Assembly: GCA_013180625.2 (NCBI GenBank)
Contig: SNVD02009519.1
Location: forward strand, 1,950,501 to 2,014,500
Source: Boswellia sacra
Taxonomy: Eukaryota > Streptophyta > Magnoliopsida > Sapindales > Burseraceae
DNA: 64,000 nt
Reading direction: 5' to 3'
Shown in pieces: positions 1 through 9,130 of the stretch (the first letter of the stretch is position 1; the number at the start of each line of letters is the position of its first letter). Both the position numbers and the translations under genes were made by a program. The notes under the pieces are model-generated. The model had not been told where the DNA came from, did no database searches, and saw only the letters and a program-made list of their open reading frames with translations.

Positions 1-74
1 TTGCTCCAGAAGCATTTAAGGTTTGTTATCTGATTCTTATTGTATGGTTTCGTTGAGATATTGAATAATTTTAC

Positions 75-213
75 GGGCTAATCACACAGACCCTCCTTAG
101 GTTTTGACTTTATTTCATTCAGAAACACTTTTTGTCACTTTTCATCATACAGTACTCTTGATTTTTTCGAAATTCATCATAGATACCGCTTCTGTCAGTT
201 TTACCGTTAAGTA
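75..213 (+). repeat. Left terminal inverted repeat of the Mutator-like element
   Basis: This arm begins GGGCTAATCACACAGACC and ends GTTTTACCGTTAAGTA. It pairs over its whole length, with scattered mismatches and small gaps, with the reverse complement of 1728-1856. Pairing stops right after the GTTAAGTA block, which sets the inner boundary. Confidence 0.88.
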
Positions 214-1259
214 ACATCAGATTTCGTCACATTTCCATCCACAAAATATAATTTTACCTAAATAACCTTAACTTTAGTTTGACGAAACTTGTATAAAAAT
301 GAAGACTTGAGACAAACACCAACTAAACTTAATAAAAAATTTCAATGTCCCATTTCTCTCTCTCCTATTTTTCTTTTCACCGCTTCTTCTTCGTCTTGTC
401 TCTCTGTCTTCCCTTTTATTTCTCTTCACTAATTTCTTCTTCACTTTCTCATTGATTCCTTTCACTCATCACTTTCATTCTGATTTTTTTCTCGTTTTAG
501 ATGCCCATAGCTTCAACTCTCTCAATTAGATTATATCGTAATCATATTTTCACCAATTACTACTGTCATAGCCTCTGAATAGGGTTTTCATCTTGATCGT
601 GTTGGTGAGAGGCAGGGGTAACAAAGAAGCCAACAAGAAATCACAGCCAACATGCATATGTGGTTGTATGGTGGCCTAGATTTGAGGTTTTTGTTATCGT
701 GGTGGTTGTTTGGTGTCCTAGGTTTTTGAATGGGATCGTTGAAAGGGCCTCTGTGATGATGACGTATCGATTTTCGGATGGCATTGGTTTGTGGTGGTGT
801 TAGCATTTTGTGGATGGCGTTAGTTTGCAGTGGTGTTGAGGTTTAAATTGATGGTGGTTGAGGGTTGGCAGTGTATTTTTACTTAAAATTAGAATTGGAA
901 AGCAAAAAAAATTTAATTTTGGTGGTTTCTAGTGGTGCAGTATGGTTTTGAGATTAAAAAAAAATGTTTGATTTGTGGTGAATATTTGAGGTTATGTTGA
1001 ACCGGGTGTTTAGAGCTTGTGCTGTTGGCTGTGTTGGGTTACAGCTTACAAAGATTTGATTTGATGGTGTGGTTAGTTAATGTGCTTTCTATGGGAGACT
1101 TTCATGGTGCTATAAGCTGCTCTTTTTTCTTTTCACCGTTTCTTCTTTGTCTTGTCTCTCTGTCTTCCCTTTTTATACAAGTAAGCTGCTACAGCACAAT
1201 GAAAGTCTCCCTGCTACAGCAGGTCCCCTGAAGGAACTTCAAAAGGCACACCAACAGGT

Positions 1260-1600
1260 CTTTTTGGCTTCCCGATACTTGCGGAGCAAACGCCTCAGAA
1301 CACGCATTCTCCTCATCCAGAGGATTTTTGTGGGAAGCCTCGCCTCTCTGATACCCTTGCGCTTACCATATGCAGAGTGTCGTCCATTCCTCTTGGCCTC
1401 CTTCATTCTGCGAGCACGAGAACGAGAGTGGATTTTGTTGGCTTTCTGATGATGAAACCATTTTTCACCAATTTCCTAATGTTCTGCCTGGAGTTGGCCA
1501 TGGAGATTTCATTGACCTCATTGGGGTCGAGCCAGACCTTTCCTCTTCCACACTTGAGGACGATAGCGGCGAGCCGCTTCTGGAGCTTCAACGACACCAT
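1260..1600 (-). pseudogene. Captured 5' fragment of ribosomal protein L19 (eL19) gene
   Basis: Reading the minus strand from the ATG at 1600, the frame gives a normal eL19 N-terminus: [12 protein letters not shown], then [20 protein letters not shown], then FIIRKPTK. A single missing A in the run near 1431-1436 then shifts the frame. In the next frame the protein continues [15 protein letters not shown] and [20 protein letters not shown] to YREAKK at 1260. About 114 of roughly 210 residues are present; the C-terminal helix is absent. A GA-repeat typical of an L19 leader precedes the ATG. eL19 is a large-subunit ribosomal protein. This copy cannot encode it and is cargo of the Mutator-like element. 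Whether the capture came from genomic DNA or a cDNA is unknown; the fragment shows no intron. Confidence 0.9.
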
Positions 1601-1727
1601 TGTTACTCTCTCTCTCTCTCTCTATGTGCGGCCAACAAAGGGTGCTGTGGTACTACTCAACAGAGCTAATTAGGTGGAAAGGCTTTTTTAGCCCTATTCA
1701 TTCCATTTATTTACATATACTTAACGG

Positions 1728-1856
1728 CAAAACTGACGGAAGGGGTATCCATAATGAATTTTGAAAAAGTCAGGGGTACCGTATGATGAAAAATGACAAA
1801 CAGTATTTCTGAATGAAATTAAGCCAAAACCTAGGGGAGGTTTATGTGATTAGCCC
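1728..1856 (-). repeat. Right terminal inverted repeat of the Mutator-like element
   Basis: Read on the minus strand it begins GGGCTAATCACATAAACC and runs to GTTTTGCCGTTAAGTA, mirroring the left arm. Its outer end abuts the second copy of the 10-bp target duplication at 1857-1866. Confidence 0.88.
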
Positions 1857-2120
1857 ATAATTTTACTTGGCTAACATGTGCAAGTAAGTTAGATTTCTAC
1901 GCTTTTTCATGTGAAGATCTGATTTTATGAATGTGCCCTTGAACTTATCTTTTCCAATTTTTTTCTTTTCTGATTCATTCAAGATACGGAATTGTTTAGC
2001 CCAGTTGTATATATTTTGTTTTACAGCATATCTTATTGTCTGGTTGTCAAAAAGTGGCGGACTATTCATTTTTATTGAAGTCACTCTGTAGTCTGGACCA
2101 AAGTGTTTTCTCTTATTTTA

Positions 2121-2142
2121 ATTAATAATAATAATAATAATA

Positions 2143-2184
<42 letters not shown>
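2121..2184. repeat. Self-complementary (TAA)n(TTA)n microsatellite
   Basis: About seven TAA/AAT units are followed directly by about thirteen TTA units, so the tract can fold on itself into an A-T hairpin. It lies in the intron between the Mutator-like element and the PEPC-like exon. Confidence 0.9.
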
Positions 2185-3400
2185 TTGGCAAATTTTTCTT
2201 ACATATCATTTATATATTTTGTTTTACAAGTATAGAATGACTAGCTATCAAAGGTGATATAACTAACCATAAAATTGTTGGTGGGCCAAGAACTCTTTTG
2301 TCATTTTATGTTTCGCAAGAATTAAGATGCTAGTCAGACAAATTTGACTTGAAAATGATATTTTTAAATGTTCACAATTGACAGAATCGGTGACAGGAAG
2401 TTTTCTCACAAGAAATGAAACGTGATGTGAATGTTGGTTTTCTTTGGTTAATAGCATAATTGATTTTAGTAATCTTTTTACTCTGTTTCTTTCCACTTTA
2501 GATTCAAGCTGCATTCCGTACGGATGAACCAACTCCACAAGGTGAAATGAGAGCAGGAATGAGCTACTTTCATGAAACAATCTGGAAGGGTGTCCCTAAA
2601 TTCTTGCGCCATGTTAACACAGCTTTGAAAAACATAGGGATCAATGAGCGTGTTCCTTATAATGTCCCTCTTATTCAATTTTCTTCTTGGATGGGTGGTG
2701 ATCGAGATGGTATGATCTTTCTTCATTAGAAAATACACATCATATTTATTACATAAAAAAGTAACAGCTTGTTAGTTAAATTCACTTAGGTTAGAAATGT
2801 TTCATTTGCTGCTTAATTTATGGAGTGGATATCCTTTGTTTTGGGTGATCCCTTTTTCAGTGGCAGTTATATAATATTTGGAGTTCTGTGTACCTCTCTT
2901 CCCAAGGTTAATGTTTGCTTGATATGAAATGTAGGAAATCCAAGGGTAACTCCTGAGGTCACAAGGGATGTTTGCTTAGTTGTCTTCTGTGTCAATAATT
3001 ATCAATATCAGATCAAATAGCAAAATTTATATATATCTCGTTGAAACCTCATCTTCTTTTCTATTGTTCTGTGATGTACATTCCAAAAATACTCAATGAT
3101 ATTTTTTTGATATTTTTTATTAAGATTATTTAAACTTAGTTGTGCATACTGAATTATAGTTTATTATATAATCTTCAAAAGGATACCTATTTGGTTAGAT
3201 CTCTCATAAAGGGAACAGAGAGTTGGGGATCAATTTCATCCCACCAACTTTAAAGGAGAATCAACGTAATTTGCTATGCTTTTTTTTTTTTTTTGGAAGA
3301 GGCATGGGATGGGCTTGTAATTAGTGAAGAGAAAAGATAGTTTGTAGTAGATCTCAAAAAAGATAAATTAAATCATTTCAGTTCTCTGTCATCTTTGCAG

Positions 3401-3442
3401 GTTTGGCAAGACAATGTTGATCCTGATAACATGACTTATGAA
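3401..3442 (+). pseudogene. Possible stray exon of a BIG BROTHER-type RING ligase
   Basis: After a good acceptor (TTTGCAG at 3394-3400) the sequence reads VWQDNVDPDNMTYE, followed by a weak GT donor and a stop at 3452-3454. The DPDNMTYE block resembles the acidic segment before the RING finger of BIG BROTHER-like E3 ligases. No RING finger or other exon of such a gene was seen nearby. The match is short and from memory, so this is a weak call; it may be an unrelated relic. Confidence 0.3.
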
Positions 3443-3805
3443 GTTAGAGCCTAAAATTCTCTTATTTCTTGCATAGTGGGCTCTTGCTTGTATACCAATT
3501 TCAGATTAAATTTCTTTTCTTATGATTATGGTAAACACATTCATAGTTTTAAATGTTTGGTGGTTGTTGCTCTAAGGTGAAGAATCATCTTTCTTGCACA
3601 GAGCGCATCGTTAATATTCCCAATTGCATTATAGCTAGAACAATGTGATATTGGTCCAGGCTATCATTCAAGCTTAGCTTTGCATGCTGGACCCACTTAT
3701 TGCTTGCTTGAAGCTCTATTGGTCACGCTGGCCAGGCAATTATAGGCCCTCGGTTTTTCAGGACATTGTTGCTTACCAATATTTCAGACCTTTTTATTTC
3801 TTAAA

Positions 3806-4092
3806 AATCATATTTGGCGGCTAAAAGCTGTCAAATGTGTTTTTATTTTATTTTTTATCTAATCATATTTGGCAGTCAAAAACCGCCAAGTATATATTTT
3901 TTTTTAATTTGTAAAACTATTTATACTTGGCGGCCAAAAACCGTCAAATATAGTCAGGTGCATATTTGGTTAGTTGACCGACCGCCAAATTGACTATATT
4001 TGGCGGTGTCATTGGTGGCGTTTTCAAGATTGTCAAATATATACTTATTTGGCGGCCAAAAACCACCAAATATGAGCATTTTTCTTGTAGTA
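3806..4092. mobile_element. One end of a CACTA (En/Spm-like) element
   Basis: Seen: at least four copies, in both orientations, of a 25-30-bp motif built on TATTTGGCGGCCAAAAACCG (near 3811, 3866, 3922, 4048), plus half units near 3980-4010. They are followed by GCATTTTTCTTGTAGTA at 4076-4092. CACTA transposons end in CACTACAAGAAAA-type termini preceded by arrays of short subterminal repeats, which is the pattern here; the last base is A where G is canonical. The opposite terminus and a transposase were not found, so this is a remnant or solo end. Confidence 0.68.
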
Positions 4093-5813
4093 TGTAGAAA
4101 TTCATCTGAACTTTGGAGCACCACAAAGCTACCAAGTGGAATTTCTATAAAGCTACTAAGTAGAAATTTTTTGAGGTTCAGAGTGGTTGAGGTCAAGTCA
4201 ATTCATTTTGAGGTGTTATGTTACATGGCTACTGCTAAATACTCAAGATTACATAAATTCCGAATGGATTAATTAAATCTTGAATTTGGAAATGCACTTA
4301 GATGGATGAGAGCATAATCAGATAATCTTCAAATTAGATGAGATTGATTATTAAAAATCTTTAGATCAGCAACATATCTGGATAGAAATCAAATCCAAAA
4401 TCAAAGTCTATACTACGTTTGACTCCTTGTTAAACAAGGATTAAAAATAGCTAAGAATCCAGTATGAAAGGACATCATGACTCAACGTAAATTCACTCAG
4501 AGCACACTCAATTAAATATTTTTTATTCATCATTGACTTAAGTATCGGAGATTCTTAGTTGGCACCACCGCCGGCTAATTCTCTAACCATTTTTTGCTAG
4601 CTAATCCTCTTAACTATTTTTTATCTATTCTACAGAAATTCGTCTGCTACATGTATTTAAAAAGAAGGAAAACTTTGGCGTCTACAAATATTAATTTTTA
4701 AAGTGGTTAGCCTATCACACATAGGTGTTTTACAATGTGATATTTATCTTTTATTTAATTTTAAAACTTGTGATGATTGATTTAAAAATTGATTCAATAA
4801 TCTTTTTGGGTGGCATGAAATGGGTAGAGACAAACAAAGGGAACGATCGCAAGTTACGACATAAGAGCATTGAGCAGCAAACAAAGCGAAATTAACACAG
4901 AGTCAAGACGTCCACAAGTTGAAGCAAAGGCCAATTCGGTCGCATACTGTCTTTTGTTACTTTACTGGATTCCGAACGCTTTTTTTTGTAATTGGTGTTG
5001 TCACCGTTAATATCAAAGAATTACATCGTTTAGTGCAGTAATTAGTTTTTATATAAATTACTAGTTTTAGTTACGAGATATAAATTCTTGGAGTAATATT
5101 TACTCTTATAAAATTTTTATATAAATTCTCTTATACAAACTAATGGATAAATAAATGTTAATGATAAATAATGTAGTAATCATGTAATGATATCACAATA
5201 GTTTATATAGATGAGCTTATATAAGCAGCTTGTATAAATATATTTTTTCTAACTTAACGGTAGATTTAGTGGTTAGTCAAAATTTTTGATTAGATAATTA
5301 GCTTGAATTACCAACTTACTTTGAATAATAAAACTATTCTTTTTTTTAACATCAGATTTTACTTAAATTAATCTGAGCTCAAGAGTTTTAGGGGGAAAAG
5401 AAACTAACAAATTCTACCTTAGATAATGCTTTTAGTCGCTGAATCCAATATAGAAGAAAGAAGAGGTGATGTAAATATCTAGATTATGACCTTGTATCCA
5501 CATCTTTTTGATGTAGAAAGCATTCTATATATGCAGAAATAATGATCTGACTAAGACCATTTTAGTTGAAAAAAAATAAAAGATCACTTCATAGTCATTT
5601 GTCTTGGTAGGAACAATATGCTTACAAATTGCAGAGAATTCCACCAATGTAGACAGCTTAAGTTTAATCTAAAACTAAGCTATCTATACAACATATTAAC
5701 TGGCAAAGTTGCCAAATCAAATATATAATTAACCTTTCAAATCTTTAAAATGGGTAATGGCCAAAGAGGCTAGCTAGCTCATCAATTTGATTTTTGTTAG
5801 CATCTTTTATAAA
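4093..5813. other. Intergenic, no gene seen
   Basis: AT-rich sequence between the CACTA remnant and the phosphate transporter promoter. No coding similarity, RNA gene or complete mobile element could be recognised. The right part is presumably distal promoter of the transporter. Confidence 0.6.
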
Positions 5814-5821
5814 GCATATCC
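5814..5821. promoter_or_regulatory. P1BS site (PHR1-type binding site)
   Basis: GCATATCC matches the GNATATNC consensus bound by PHR1-family MYB-CC factors under phosphate starvation. It lies 218 bp before the transporter ATG, and a second site follows 33 bp on (start to start). Confidence 0.72.
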
Positions 5822-5846
5822 CTCCTTCAATCTAGGGTAGCGAATA

Positions 5847-5854
5847 GAATATCC
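5847..5854. promoter_or_regulatory. Second P1BS site
   Basis: GAATATCC also matches GNATATNC. Paired P1BS sites close to the TATA box are typical of phosphate-starvation-induced PHT1 promoters, so PHR-dependent induction of the downstream gene is inferred. Confidence 0.72.
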
Positions 5855-5955
5855 AAATATTCTTTGTTCACTCCCTTGTTGTTCCCCCATATCCTAGAAA
5901 TGAACGAGCCCATTTTGGTTATCATCCCACGATCACCCCTTCCAAGAGCCAATTC

Positions 5956-5962
5956 TATATAA
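5956..5962 (+). promoter_or_regulatory. TATA box of the phosphate transporter gene
   Basis: TATATAA lies 77 bp before the last base preceding the ATG. This would place transcription start near 5985-5995 and give a leader of about 45-55 nt. Confidence 0.6.
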
Positions 5963-6038
5963 TGCTTTAAACAACATACACAGCAAAGCAAGAGAAACAA
6001 AGCAAGCAATCAGGCAGAGCTCAACAAAGAAACACAAG

Positions 6039-7628
6039 ATGTCCAGCGACGGTCTAGCAGTGCTGCAGGCACTGGACAGTGCTAGAACTCAATGGTACCA
6101 CCTCACAGCCATTGTCATAGCTGGTATGGGCTTCTTCACCGATGCCTATGACCTCTTTTGCATCTCCACCGTGAGCAAACTCCTGGGTCGACTCTATTAC
6201 TATGAACCTGGCAAACCAGGAAAGCTCCCGGACGCTATCAACAACGCTGTTACTGGTGTAGCGCTAGTTGGAACTCTGACAGGCCAATTAGTCTTCGGTT
6301 GGCTCGGTGACAAGCTCGGGCGCAAGAAGGTTTATGGTGTCACTCTCATTCTCATGGCTATCTGCGCTATTTGCTCGGGTCTATCTTTCGGAGCATCCGC
6401 AAAGGCTGTTATTGGGACACTTTGTTTCTTCAGGTTCTGGCTAGGGTTTGGTATTGGAGGAGATTATCCCCTCTCTGCAACGATTATGTCCGAATATGCT
6501 AATAAAAGAACTCGTGGGGCGTTTATTGCTGCAGTTTTCGCCATGCAAGGTGTTGGAATCATATTTGCTGGGCTAGTTTCGATGATCCTTTCGAAAATCT
6601 TCCTCAGTTACTATGACGAACCGGCATTCGAAAAAGATGAAATCCTTTCCACACAACCTCAGGGAGATTTTCTTTGGAGGATTGTGCTGATGCTCGGCGC
6701 CTTCCCAGCACTTGCAACTTTCTATTGGCGGATGAAGATGCCCGAAACTGGGCGTTACACTGCTTTAATTGAAGGGAACGCCAAACAAGCAGCAGCTGAC
6801 ATGGGTCGAGTTTTGGATATTGAAATCCAAGCTGAACAAGATAAGTTACAACATTTCAAGGCCTCCAATGACTACGGTTTGAACTCGACCGAGTTCTGGA
6901 GCCGCCATGGCCGTCATTTGATCGGTACAATGAGCACATGGTTCTTGCTGGACATCGCCTTTTATAGTCAAAACCTTACACAGAAGGACATATTCCCTGC
7001 AATAGGACTGACACACAAAGCTACTAAGGTTAACGCTATTAGGGAAGTCTACGAGACTTCGCGTGCTATGTTTGTCATTGCATTGTTTGGTACATTCCCT
7101 GGTTACTGGTTCACGGTGCTCTTCATTGAGAGGATTGGCCGCTTCAAGATCCAGCTCGTCGGGTTCTTCATGATGTCGGTTTTCATGCTCGTTTTGGGCG
7201 TCAAATACGACTATTTGAAGGACCATAACAAGGGGCTCTTCGTTGCTTTGTATGGACTAACGTTCTTCTTTGCGAACTTTGGTCCAAATAGCACAACTTT
7301 TGTACTTCCGGCAGAGTTGTTCCCAACTAGGCTGAGGTCGACGTGCCATGCACTAAGTGCAGCCTCGGGGAAGGCAGGGGCTATGGTTGGAGCATTCGTT
7401 GTGCAATCCTACACTTTAGATGGCAATGTCCACAAGATCAAGAAGGCTATGATGGTTTTGGCTTTCACAAATATGCTCGGGTTTTGCTGCTCTTTCTTGG
7501 TGACTGAGACCAAAGGGCGATCGTTGGAGGAGATCTCTGGTGAGGATGCTCGCCAAAATGATAATCAGACTCAGATGGCCGCTGTCTCACCAGTGGCTCG
7601 GCAGGGAAGCCGCACGGAAGCTATATGA
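6039..7628 (+). CDS. PHT1: High-affinity phosphate/H+ symporter, PHT1 family
   Basis: An intact single-exon frame of 529 residues, the usual PHT1 size (520-540). PHT1 proteins are plasma-membrane major-facilitator carriers that import phosphate with protons. Seen: a short cytosolic N-terminus; TM1 with the conserved TDAYDLF at about 35-41; the loop [11 protein letters not shown] at 87-97, the MFS motif between TM2 and TM3; the PHT1 signature [13 protein letters not shown] at 140-152; a large hydrophilic loop in the middle; and late MFS motifs ERIGR and [13 protein letters not shown] hydrophilic tail follows the last membrane span. The ATG is the first after a TATA box with two P1BS sites upstream, so phosphate-starvation induction is likely. 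Which PHT1 member it matches best cannot be decided here. I do not recall a PHT1 gene in the Arabidopsis block collinear with the rest of the window. Confidence 0.96.
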   Translation: MSSDGLAVLQALDSARTQWYHLTAIVIAGMGFFTDAYDLFCISTVSKLLGRLYYYEPGKPGKLPDAINNAVTGVALVGTLTGQLVFGWLGDKLGRKKVYGVTLILMAICAICSGLSFGASAKAVIGTLCFFRFWLGFGIGGDYPLSATIMSEYANKRTRGAFIAAVFAMQGVGIIFAGLVSMILSKIFLSYYDEPAFEKDEILSTQPQGDFLWRIVLMLGAFPALATFYWRMKMPETGRYTALIEGNAKQAAADMGRVLDIEIQAEQDKLQHFKASNDYGLNSTEFWSRHGRHLIGTMSTWFLLDIAFYSQNLTQKDIFPAIGLTHKATKVNAIREVYETSRAMFVIALFGTFPGYWFTVLFIERIGRFKIQLVGFFMMSVFMLVLGVKYDYLKDHNKGLFVALYGLTFFFANFGPNSTTFVLPAELFPTRLRSTCHALSAASGKAGAMVGAFVVQSYTLDGNVHKIKKAMMVLAFTNMLGFCCSFLVTETKGRSLEEISGEDARQNDNQTQMAAVSPVARQGSRTEAI

Positions 7629-9130
7629 TCATGAGATGATCATAACACCTTCACCTTGATAATCAATAATATTAAATGGTAGCTGCATGCATGTGATAAT
7701 CGATTCTGTGAGTTTTGTGCGTACCTAGAAGACATAGATTCCATATAATATTACGTGATAAGTGCTTAAATAAGTAAAGGCAATTTGGACCGATGGTCTT
7801 TTGCTTTTATACATATATATGCATAATGCTTGTCCAACATCAAATAAGATTGGAGATTGGCAACTGTGCGTTGTGATTTGGAAGAAGCTGCGGGCAAGGA
7901 GTGTAATGATGATATGTTTTTGTTTTTGTTTTTGTTTTCTTTTATTTAATCTTCTGGTACTTGTTTTTTTCTTCCTTTCTTCTGTTTCTGTAACAGTGTG
8001 ATATTGAAATTAAATTAATAAAAATATAGCCAGCTCTATTAATGTTGTATTTTGACCACTTTAATCCATTAAAATTAATTTTTTTACAATATTTAATTAT
8101 ATAGCTTAATTATATTCAAATACTTTCAAGTTATATATATAAAGCAAATATTGCACACTGAATTCATGTCGATGTAGCATGGCTTACGGTAGATAGACAA
8201 ACTGATAATTACACGAACTAGCTAGGAAAAATGCAGTAACATTACTGAGAAGAAGAAAATATTGAAAATGTTGAGAATAACCTACCAAAGAACTTTGGCC
8301 CGGAGATTATAATTTTTACTTAAAATGAATTGATAATAGATGCGTATAATGAAAAGGTTGTGATATCTTCGAAGTATCCTATATATGTAGGTCATGCATG
8401 GATTATTATCTGATATATATGCGTTGTTGTTTCTTTATATAATTGTTAGCATTAATTTTAGGTCCGAATATTAATTAAGATCCCATTTCTTTTAAATCTT
8501 TATATATCTCACTTAACATAACTGTACTCTGTGTTTTTGACCGGATTACTAAGTTTATACTTGTTTGAATAAGATAATATAAATAAATCATTTATTTATT
8601 AATTTATATTTTTTAAGTAATTATTATATAGAAAATATGTTACAATTTACGATTATACACATATAAACAATAGATACCCTCATATCCACAACTATTTTTC
8701 AATGTGACGATTCTTAGTGCTTTAAATCAGGTTATAGTTTAAACTCCAATGATCAAATAACCAATTAGCAATTGAAAAATGCTTATTATTGCTTACAAAA
8801 AAAAAAAAAGATCTTTTTTTGTCCTGTTTGAATTTAAATATAAAATTCACTATATTTTATCTCAATCCAACTTAAAATATTTTGATTTTTTTTATGATTT
8901 TACTATATTATATAATAAATTCAAACATAAAATTTTACTAAATTTTAGCTCAATCCAATTTCAACTATTAGTAATGTAATCCAAGGATTTAACTATGATT
9001 TGGGGCCAAAGCCCAAGCCCAACTGAAACTTTCAAACACGTAACTCTACCAAGCCATGTTTGGACATACGAAACGATACCTTAACCACACCCTAGAAAAT
9101 TTCCCCCCAAATTCTCTCTCACTTTACCTC
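7629..9130. other. Transporter 3' region and PDV1 promoter
   Basis: The 3' untranslated region of the transporter, with AATAAA-like signals around 8020, gives way to AT-rich spacer. At 9011-9021 two GCCCA elements (site II / TCP-type) lie about 110 bp before the PDV1 start, a common arrangement in growth-related plant genes. No other gene was recognised. Confidence 0.55.

Larger units (their letters stand above)
75..1856. mobile_element. Mutator-like element (Pack-MULE) with captured L19 gene piece
   Basis: Seen: long terminal inverted repeats (75-213 and 1728-1856) starting GGGCTAATCACA, flanked by a perfect 10-bp direct repeat ATAATTTTAC at 65-74 and 1857-1866. TIRs over 100 bp and 8-11-bp target duplications are the hallmark of the Mutator superfamily. 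No transposase (MURA-like) frame is present, so it is non-autonomous. The interior holds an antisense fragment of ribosomal protein L19 and otherwise no recognisable coding sequence, which fits a Pack-MULE. It lies in an intron of the PEPC relic. The intact target duplication and well-matching TIRs suggest a fairly young insertion, but the arms differ at a good number of positions, so it is not brand new. Confidence 0.9.
1..2978 (+). pseudogene. Phosphoenolpyruvate carboxylase gene relic
   Basis: Seen: an exon at 2502-2709, behind a good acceptor, reads IQAAFRTDE then [19 protein letters not shown] and ends at GGDRDG. A GT donor follows, and a second exon at 2935-2978 continues GNPRVTPEVTRDVCL. 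Both are highly similar to plant-type PEPC (about 960 residues, cytosolic, PEP plus bicarbonate to oxaloacetate). The first 20 bases (LLQKH-like, then GT) may be the end of the preceding PEPC exon. The gene is broken. The residues expected between RTDE and PTPQ (about five, usually IRRTP) are missing, the exon expected between LLQKH and IQAAF is not found, and after DVCL the sequence leaves PEPC and soon meets stops. The remaining roughly 80% of the enzyme is absent downstream. The Mutator-like element sits in the large intron. Identity of the two exons is firm; the 1-20 piece is tentative. Confidence 0.78.

Noticed and set aside
6846..7226. 126-codon open frame antisense to the phosphate transporter
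   Set aside because: It is a mirror of the conserved transporter coding sequence with no domain, and codon constraint on the plus strand explains it.
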